Virus record (IMG/VR): IMGVR_UViG_3300030114_000027
Coordinates: 1-35,660 of that record
DNA length: 35,660 bases
DNA from: a virus
Strand: one strand, 5' to 3'
Shown: one piece after another, positions 29,808 through 35,660 of the stretch
How the letters are laid out: each line of letters starts with the position of its first letter
Position numbering within the stretch: position 1 is the first letter of the stretch
Position numbers and translations under genes: made by a program
The notes under the pieces: generated by a model
Seen by the model: the letters and a program-made list of their open reading frames with translations, nothing else
Database searches by the model: none
Told to the model about the DNA's origin: nothing

Positions 29808-31160
29808 TTAAGAGTATTGACGAGTTGTTATTATCTTGTTTACAGATATATTAAAAGAAGAGTTGGATAATAATTCATTATCACTCAATAAGTTTTTAAA
29901 GTTAGCAACGCAAAATTTTTGCAGTATTGTTCTTACATCGCCAATTAATCTATACCGTAATGATATTTCGCTTTGTCCGTAATTTACTGGTATTAGAATA
30001 CGATTGTAAATGTTATCAATATTCATTTTGAAATACATTGGACATATTTGATCTGAAACTAAGACCTCAACTTCAATCTCATTGAAATTTGGTATAATAA
30101 CGAAATCGTTTTCCAAATCAGATATAAACGAATTATCCATATCCGGAACCGACAGATCTTTATTAGAATTTGAAGTTATTGCCGCTCTTTCCATATTGGA
30201 TCGGTTTAACAAAGTCCAACCTGAAAACAAATTATCGGGGATGTCTCCTGTTCCTAAAAAGTTACAACTGCCTGTTATTCTGAAAGTATTGTTTGTTGAA
30301 AGCGGAAAGAAAGAAAAGGAAGAAATCTTATACCCATGTTCAATTGATATAGATAATTGTTGATCATGATATAAAGAAGTTGAAAGCAAACTTACTATCG
30401 GGTTAATGGTTGAATTTGAAGAAACAACTTTGTCAAATACGGATAACCATCTCAAATCATTTATTTCCAAAACTCCATTTTGGTATTCTGTTTTTGTTAG
30501 AAAGTATTGGTTTTCAGCTAATATAGGTTCAACTTCAGAAATTAATTCTATTATGTCGCATGAGTCATATTCGTATATCAAATCATCGTCATTCACTGGT
30601 TGTGCTCCTGGAGTAAAAGTGCCGACAACGCCGTAATTCAGATTATTTTCAGGAGCAAAAGATCCACTCAATATCGCTGAAGTGTCTGATATTACCTTCA
30701 AAACTTCATAATCGCTTACATTTAAGTTGGACGATAAACGCACTTTGTTGGGGAAATTATTTCCACCGCGAAGCACTTCAGTGAATTTTGTTCCAACGCC
30801 TGTCAAAGAGCCATTTGTTGTAACGCCGACCGAACCGACCTCAAAGTTTGTTGTTTTATATTGTGCAACGAACCAATGTTTGAACCCGTCTTCAGGTATG
30901 GTTACATCTAATGGATTTGATAACGTTATTACATTCAATTTGGAATCTATAGCTATACCAGGATTAAATGTTATGGAGTTCAGGCTTCCAGTTTTTTTAG
31001 AAGCTTTTAGATAAGTGTTTTTAGCGTCTTTTACTACGCCGAAAGATTTTACTATTGCTCCTATAATTTTCAAGTACCCTTCTTCTTTCATAAAACTTTG
31101 AAGCTTGTTTAATTCACAAACTTCAAGGAACAAATCAGGGCTTATTTTTATTCTTGACAT
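29808..31160 (-). CDS. Putative tail/baseplate protein (450 aa)
   Basis: A beta-rich structural protein. Residues about 105-165 hold SVGVTTNGSLTGVGTKFTEV and then YEVLKVISDTSAILSGSF. This GTGT-F-T and SDT-A pattern is common to phage tail and baseplate modules that form small beta-barrels. A helical N-terminus (KLQSFMKEEGYLKIIG) precedes it. The second half contains many Asn and Ser and long strands. No enzyme motif is visible. Placed between other tail-type genes with gaps of 4-28 bases. Confidence 0.75.
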   Translation of the reverse strand: MSRIKISPDLFLEVCELNKLQSFMKEEGYLKIIGAIVKSFGVVKDAKNTYLKASKKTGSLNSITFNPGIAIDSKLNVITLSNPLDVTIPEDGFKHWFVAQYKTTNFEVGSVGVTTNGSLTGVGTKFTEVLRGGNNFPNKVRLSSNLNVSDYEVLKVISDTSAILSGSFAPENNLNYGVVGTFTPGAQPVNDDDLIYEYDSCDIIELISEVEPILAENQYFLTKTEYQNGVLEINDLRWLSVFDKVVSSNSTINPIVSLLSTSLYHDQQLSISIEHGYKISSFSFFPLSTNNTFRITGSCNFLGTGDIPDNLFSGWTLLNRSNMERAAITSNSNKDLSVPDMDNSFISDLENDFVIIPNFNEIEVEVLVSDQICPMYFKMNIDNIYNRILIPVNYGQSEISLRYRLIGDVRTILQKFCVANFKNLLSDNELLSNSSFNISVNKIITTRQYS

Positions 31161-31188
31161 ATCTTCAAATCTTTCTTATTAATACTTG

Positions 31189-32535
31189 TTAAATGTATAT
31201 TGTTATGTTGTTCAAATTATATGGCAACAGATATTTGTTTGCTAAATACGTTATTTGCTCATTGGTTTTGCCTTTATTGTTATTCTTAGCATATATGTAG
31301 AACAAATTATAAGATTGCACGAACCCATCGCTTTTAGCATTGGTGTCGCCGCCTTTAAGCGGAAGTATATTAGTACCTAAAACTAGCGGTCTAACTTTGT
31401 AATTCCATATAGAGACAGCACCTCCGTCATTACTTCGCATTTGTATAATAGGGTAAATAAATTTAACAAATTTGTTATTGAAATATAAATTATTACCAAT
31501 ATTAAGATTGTTAACGTAATTATCTTTGTTTTCACTCGAGTAACAATGAATGATACCCCTTACATTATACCAAACGTCATTTCTGAAATTAGTTAAAGGA
31601 GTTTCAAAAAACAAATCTGTTATAGCGTCACCGTTAGGAGTTATAAACGCATCCACTAATTTGTTTTTCAAATTATCAAATCCCTCAACTCCAAAAATTA
31701 ATTTACTATCAGCGGAAGCATTTATCAATTTGAAGCTGAATGTGATCTCATAATCTATGGAGCTACTTGCTTTCATTAAATGATCTGAAGCATCGTCTGA
31801 ATCTAAAGATCTTCCTATGCCGCAGCTTCCTGGGTTTGATGATAATAATAATACTTTTCTATCATCAACTGTTATTATGTTAGAATAACTAACTTCTGAA
31901 ATAAAATAATTATTAAAATCTACAAAATCTTTTGTATTTTCTTTTGTTTTGTTTAAAGAATTAATTCCATTGACTCCTCGGTACATTGGAGAACTATTAC
32001 CCACGCACCACCCCATTTTAGTTTTTGGAATTTTTGAATTCAACAGTTCATCATTTGGTTTTGAATTCAACAACCTTCTAAACTCTCCGTCAACTGGCAT
32101 AACCTTTGAAACTCCATACGGTTCCCCGACGCCCTTAAAGATCAAAGAAGTTCCCCGTTTTCGTATTTCGTCGTATAAATGAGAAGACAAATATTGAAGA
32201 TTTTCCAAATTAGCGTTAGACTCATCAATAAACAAATTATTTTGCCTAACATTTTCTTTCATCAATTCAAAATCAGTATTGAAATTTTCGAACCTTTTAG
32301 AAAATCGTATAATCAATGCAAAAAATTTAGCGACTGAATAAAACAAGGCGAGATAATCAGAGTCTTCCTCTTCGTCTCGATTATCTCCCCTTGTAATGTA
32401 GTTAGGTATTATTCCTCTAAAATATAACTTCTTCAAAAGATTAGAACTTATAACTTCTGTCAATGGATCATTGAGTATATCTTTAAATATACTGTAATTT
32501 GTTACATTAAACTCATCAACTTTAGGTACAGCCAT
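31189..32535 (-). CDS. Putative tail protein with a jelly-roll-like domain (448 aa)
   Basis: The first 130 residues are helical and acidic (LALFYSVAKFFALIIRF, then a coiled FENFNTDFELMKENV segment), which would suit attachment to a baseplate. Residues about 270-390 are beta-rich with a pattern (YEITFSFKL, FGVEGFDNL, WYNVRGIIHCY) that resembles concanavalin/jelly-roll carbohydrate-binding folds found in phage tail and receptor-recognition proteins. No catalytic residues are apparent. The order and spacing (about 6-28 bases) place it in the tail operon. The lectin-like reading is tentative. Confidence 0.7.
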   Translation of the reverse strand: MAVPKVDEFNVTNYSIFKDILNDPLTEVISSNLLKKLYFRGIIPNYITRGDNRDEEEDSDYLALFYSVAKFFALIIRFSKRFENFNTDFELMKENVRQNNLFIDESNANLENLQYLSSHLYDEIRKRGTSLIFKGVGEPYGVSKVMPVDGEFRRLLNSKPNDELLNSKIPKTKMGWCVGNSSPMYRGVNGINSLNKTKENTKDFVDFNNYFISEVSYSNIITVDDRKVLLLSSNPGSCGIGRSLDSDDASDHLMKASSSIDYEITFSFKLINASADSKLIFGVEGFDNLKNKLVDAFITPNGDAITDLFFETPLTNFRNDVWYNVRGIIHCYSSENKDNYVNNLNIGNNLYFNNKFVKFIYPIIQMRSNDGGAVSIWNYKVRPLVLGTNILPLKGGDTNAKSDGFVQSYNLFYIYAKNNNKGKTNEQITYLANKYLLPYNLNNITIYI

Positions 32536-32540
32536 GATTT

Positions 32541-33053
32541 TTATTTTTTTCTCTTCGGTTTATCTATTTTTGATTCAGTCTTGTTGGGTTCTTTTTTGGC
32601 CCAATTTTTTGCGTTAAAAAAGAATGATAATACCGCTGATTCATCAACACCAAATTCAATTGGGATAATGTGTTGTTTGTCACCAACTGTAATGGCTTGA
32701 ACTAACTGCGTTTTGTCAATTACTTCAAGAACAATGTCACGATTTTCATGCATTGATTCATCATACACTAATCGCAATTTTTCATGCGCTTCTTTTTCCT
32801 CTTTTGAAAGCAAAGATAAAGCAAGTTTCAAATCGTAGTTTTCTTTCCCTTCGGCTAATTTAAAAGCTTTTTCTTCTAATTCAACTAGTTCGGGGTCTGT
32901 ACATTTATCTATCAGTGATACCTCTCGAGATAATATCTCGAAATTTGATAAAAGACCCAGATTAAGATGAACATTCTTAATTTTGTTCGTCTTGCAATAA
33001 TTGAGAAGGCTTTGTACATTTTGTTGTACGATTTTAATTTCTATTAGTTCCAT
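32541..33053 (-). CDS. Hypothetical tail-operon protein (170 aa)
   Basis: A soluble protein with no recognised family. Residues 1-35 form strands and a helix, residues 40-105 are an acidic/basic helical coil (ELEEKAFKLAEGKENYD), and the C-terminal 25 residues are a highly basic tail (EPNKTESKIDKPKRKK). The design is like phage tail-assembly chaperones or small baseplate adaptors, but no specific match is visible. It sits between two tail genes. Confidence 0.65.
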   Translation of the reverse strand: MELIEIKIVQQNVQSLLNYCKTNKIKNVHLNLGLLSNFEILSREVSLIDKCTDPELVELEEKAFKLAEGKENYDLKLALSLLSKEEKEAHEKLRLVYDESMHENRDIVLEVIDKTQLVQAITVGDKQHIIPIEFGVDESAVLSFFFNAKNWAKKEPNKTESKIDKPKRKK

Positions 33054-33058
33054 TTTTC

Positions 33059-33400
33059 TTATTCAGCGATGATTGTACAATCGCTATACTCCGGTAATGT
33101 TAATAAATATGTTTCGCAATTTGTTTTTAAATCCCCAGAAGCAAAGTAAGTTTCAAACGGATTAATCTGTTCAGGGGTTGGCATAGGTGGGATAGTATAA
33201 TTCATTCCTTGACCTACTGAATAGTATTTGTCTGGGAGAATCGTTCCTAATCCCGCATCTTTAACTTCCTTATTTAAGTAAGTTTTTACATTGAAATTTA
33301 CCGTCTTATTCGTGAAGTCGATATTAGCGTTACTTACTTCAATGTAAGCTGCATCGGTGATGACTCCGTTCTTGAAGTCAATTGCTTTTTTGAGTGACAT
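33059..33400 (-). CDS. Hypothetical structural protein (113 aa)
   Basis: The frame is open to 33457 and overlaps the upstream gene; I choose ATG 33400 (MSLKKAIDFKNG), which leaves a 19-base gap. The product is Asn-, Thr- and Tyr-rich with strands (VNFNVKTYLNKEV) and a Pro-rich IPPMPTPEQINPF stretch. Two Cys occur near the end. It looks like a small fibre- or tail-associated protein. No function assigned. Confidence 0.65.
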   Translation of the reverse strand: MSLKKAIDFKNGVITDAAYIEVSNANIDFTNKTVNFNVKTYLNKEVKDAGLGTILPDKYYSVGQGMNYTIPPMPTPEQINPFETYFASGDLKTNCETYLLTLPEYSDCTIIAE

Positions 33401-33419
33401 AATTTTTTTATTTATTAAA

Positions 33420-34478
33420 TTAGTATTGCATTGTATAAACAAATCTGTAAAAGTCACCCCCTGTTAGCGATGGTAAGGACGGTGAGTTGTATGTAGTATT
33501 GAATGAAATGTTTTCATTAATTAAGTTTCCTGCTTCCAAGTATGAAGGCTCACTATTTATGTCTGTTGCATAGGTATTTGTAAAGGCAATCGAATTATCG
33601 CTATTTTTATAAACTGTTAATTTAATATTAACTAAGTTATAAGAATAAGTTAATACACCTGTTAGTTTTGCAGCCTGATAAACTTGCCCAGCATTTAAAA
33701 CGGCTGTTCCAGTTTTACTTATTTTTTTAGAATCAACAGACTGTAAACCACTAAATGCAAATGAGTAAGTATTTACACCTGCTGCTGCAATTACTACATA
33801 TTTCGTTGCAACATTTTCATCACAATTTAAAGAATACATCATTTGAGTAACTGAACTATTCCAAGCATTTATAATTGTACCTGTTATAAATGCTGTAATA
33901 ACTACTGACCCCGAAGAAGTAACTAAATCACAGTCGCCAATTCCTACCACATTGCCACCTGCTACGATTGTAGTTGTTGCTGTTTTGAATTGCATTTGTG
34001 TACCTAAGTCTGTGGTTTTTTGAATACAGACACCTAAATATTTTACACCAAATAAATCAGTTAAAGATACATTATCACTTGCCACATTTGAATCAATAAT
34101 CTTAACCTGTAGTCCGCCTTGCCCTGTTGTTATTGATACTGGTATTTGTAAAGAATAAGGCTGTATTGCCTGATGATTATATCCTCTAAAATCCCCCAGT
34201 CGGTAAGGGCTTGTAGCACCGCCAAAAGGCTTATTATAAATAAATGTTGAGAGTAATAAGCCATCTGAATTGCTATCTGTTGATGGTATTGTTAACCCAT
34301 AATTCACAGATTGAATTTGAGCTAATGTAATACCTGTGATTGTAGGGTATGAAACAGGCTTATATTTAGCCCATTTGTTTACATTTTCACTGATACACAA
34401 TAGCCCTATATTGTGACTTCCTAACCCAATTGCCTGACCTACTACAGTAGTACTAATATTTGTTGTTCCTATACTCAT
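33420..34478 (-). CDS. Putative tail fibre / adhesin protein (352 aa)
   Basis: Starts MSIGTTNISTTVVGQAIGLG, then GSHNIGLLCISENVNKW. It is rich in Asn, Ser, Thr and Gly with long beta repeats and few charged residues, typical of receptor-binding fibres. There are Cys pairs in the middle (GVCIQK, GDCDLV). It begins one base after the stop of the S74 fibre gene (TAA-A-ATG), so the two are coupled and probably form the same tail fibre or a fibre and its tip. The exact receptor is unknown. Confidence 0.75.
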   Translation of the reverse strand: MSIGTTNISTTVVGQAIGLGSHNIGLLCISENVNKWAKYKPVSYPTITGITLAQIQSVNYGLTIPSTDSNSDGLLLSTFIYNKPFGGATSPYRLGDFRGYNHQAIQPYSLQIPVSITTGQGGLQVKIIDSNVASDNVSLTDLFGVKYLGVCIQKTTDLGTQMQFKTATTTIVAGGNVVGIGDCDLVTSSGSVVITAFITGTIINAWNSSVTQMMYSLNCDENVATKYVVIAAAGVNTYSFAFSGLQSVDSKKISKTGTAVLNAGQVYQAAKLTGVLTYSYNLVNIKLTVYKNSDNSIAFTNTYATDINSEPSYLEAGNLINENISFNTTYNSPSLPSLTGGDFYRFVYTMQY

Positions 34479-34479
34479 T

Positions 34480-35660
34480 TTATTTACTTTCTAATTTTTT
34501 TATTTTTTCTGTTAGTTCTTGAATTGATGCAATTAAATAAGGTATTAATTTAATATAATCAACACTTAAATATTCATCATTATAAATTGTATGAACCAGT
34601 TCAGGAAGTACTTCTTTTAATTCCTGTGCTATTAAACCAACATCTTTTTTATCTGTTTTATTTGAATTTAATTCTTTTGCTTTATCATTCCAATTATAAC
34701 TAACTGGATTTAATAGATTGATAATATCTAATGAATTACCTATTGATTTAATATTAGTTTTTAATCTTTTATCTGATGCAGAATGAGCATTAATTTCACC
34801 TGTTGCTGTAATATTTCCAGTTACTTGTAATCTTGCACCGTTGTCACTTGTTGAACCAATCATTAAATTACCACTTTTCAACAACATTCTTGATGAATTA
34901 TTTTCAGCAAAATACATTGCATCTCCCGAATTACAATTAAATTCAACAATACCAAACCCACCCAAAAAAGACATATTTGATAATGAGGGTGTTGGTTGAT
35001 TAAACCATATACCGCCATAAATATCCATTGTACCTATTTTTGCACTTGTTGCACCTACTGAACCTACACCATTTATTTTTATTAAATTAGTATCTACCAA
35101 ACTATTAAATGCAACACTACCATTTACAGTTAAATTATTAGCATTCCAATCAACTGATGATAGATTTGAATTTCCATCATGCCAAATTCTTTTAACTGTA
35201 CCAAATGAGGCTGTACCCTCTCTTAAATACCATTCACCCTGTGCTCCTGTTGTACTTCCACCTATTAATTGCCAACTGTTATAAGAACCAGCATCCCATC
35301 CAGCAACATTAATACCTGAACGCCAATCAGCACTAAGACCAGCAATGGAATTATTAAAAAATGTTGATATTGCATGACCTGCATAATATGTTGGTTGTCT
35401 ATCTTCTCCCCTTGTATCAGTTACTGTCAATATATTTGCACTATTAGAACCAGTTGCATAATTTACATTTAATCCACTTGCTGTACCTGTTAATCCTGCA
35501 CCACTTCCATTAAATGACGTTGCTGTTACTCCACCATTAAACAACCCACTTCCATTCACCGCCAACTTATTATTAGTTATTTCAGCTCCTGTGGAATATC
35601 CTATACCGACGTTGCCATCGTCTCTAAATAATATACTATTTGCTGCTGTATTTCCTGATT
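34480..35660 (-). CDS. Tail fibre with C-terminal peptidase S74 chaperone (partial, 5' end off window)
   Basis: The C-terminal part of a trimeric tail fibre; the frame stays open to the window edge, so the N-terminus is missing and an internal TTG is not the true start. Visible N-terminal repeats resemble fibre-shaft units (NSILFRDDGNVGIG; LFNGGVTATSFNGSG; RLQVTGNITATGEIN). The last 98 residues form a peptidase S74 / intramolecular chaperone domain: SDKRLKTNI with the Ser-Lys dyad (codon near 34776), then LNPVSYNWND, KKDVGLIAQELKEVLPELV, and a coiled-coil tail (YLIASIQELTEKIKKLE). The chaperone trimerises the fibre, then cuts itself off at the conserved Ser. It belongs with the fibre gene downstream. 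Confidence 0.88.
   Translation of the reverse strand, partial: SGNTAANSILFRDDGNVGIGYSTGAEITNNKLAVNGSGLFNGGVTATSFNGSGAGLTGTASGLNVNYATGSNSANILTVTDTRGEDRQPTYYAGHAISTFFNNSIAGLSADWRSGINVAGWDAGSYNSWQLIGGSTTGAQGEWYLREGTASFGTVKRIWHDGNSNLSSVDWNANNLTVNGSVAFNSLVDTNLIKINGVGSVGATSAKIGTMDIYGGIWFNQPTPSLSNMSFLGGFGIVEFNCNSGDAMYFAENNSSRMLLKSGNLMIGSTSDNGARLQVTGNITATGEINAHSASDKRLKTNIKSIGNSLDIINLLNPVSYNWNDKAKELNSNKTDKKDVGLIAQELKEVLPELVHTIYNDEYLSVDYIKLIPYLIASIQELTEKIKKLESK

Noticed and set aside
33420-35660. Diversity-generating retroelement next to the fibre genes
   Set aside because: No reverse transcriptase, template repeat or adenine-biased variable repeat is visible in the window.
1-35660. CRISPR array, insertion sequence or integrase
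   Set aside because: No regularly spaced repeats, transposase, terminal inverted repeats, integrase or attachment-type repeats were found; the content fits a lytic phage.

Overview
This window looks like part of a large lytic tailed-phage genome. The likely host is a member of the Bacteroidota. The host call is an inference from three things. A promoter-like TATCTTTG box (the Bacteroidota -7 consensus is TAnnTTTG) lies at 22877-22884. Genes mostly lack Shine-Dalgarno sequences, and the DNA is AT-rich. Every gene I can support is on the minus strand, so transcription runs from high to low coordinates. Genes are packed with overlaps or 1-nt gaps, and four minus-strand hairpin terminators punctuate the blocks.

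Read in transcription order, 35660-28075 is a tail module. It starts with the C-terminal part of a tail fibre that runs off the window edge and ends in a peptidase S74 intramolecular chaperone. A second fibre-like protein, two small proteins and four large tail/baseplate-type proteins follow, and the module closes at a strong terminator (28024-28054). After a 288-bp leader (27787-28074) comes the replication start-up block: UvsW-like SF2 helicase, a small possible helicase-loader protein, DnaB-like helicase, DnaG-like TOPRIM primase and an unknown protein. A promoter-like site then drives a sigma-70-like factor and a Lys/Ala/Glu-rich, histone-tail-like protein that ends at a second terminator (21086-21112).

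The next block (21034-13400) combines nucleotide and DNA synthesis. It holds a long thymidylate-synthase-family protein, a bacterial-type DNA polymerase III alpha subunit, a YfbR-like HD nucleotidase, an Nmad1/DUF1599 protein, an unknown that could be a recombination mediator, and a gp32-like single-strand-binding protein with two tandem C-terminal repeat domains. A terminator or attenuator (13351-13377) separates this from the recombination block: RecA/UvsX, SbcD, SbcC, a RuvC-like resolvase, a zinc-ribbon protein, a second sigma-like factor, an unknown and a UvrD-like helicase. The picture is a self-sufficient, recombination-coupled replisome. Pol III alpha, DnaB and DnaG do the synthesis, while UvsX, UvsW, SbcCD and gp32 analogues resemble the T4 strategy. 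The ThyA-like, Nmad1 and HD genes hint at modified nucleotides.

The left end (6075-1) is a string of small unrecognised genes, including several below 40 codons that tile the gaps exactly and a 57-residue two-helix membrane protein. It ends in an odd 123-nt tRNA-like element and a final terminator.
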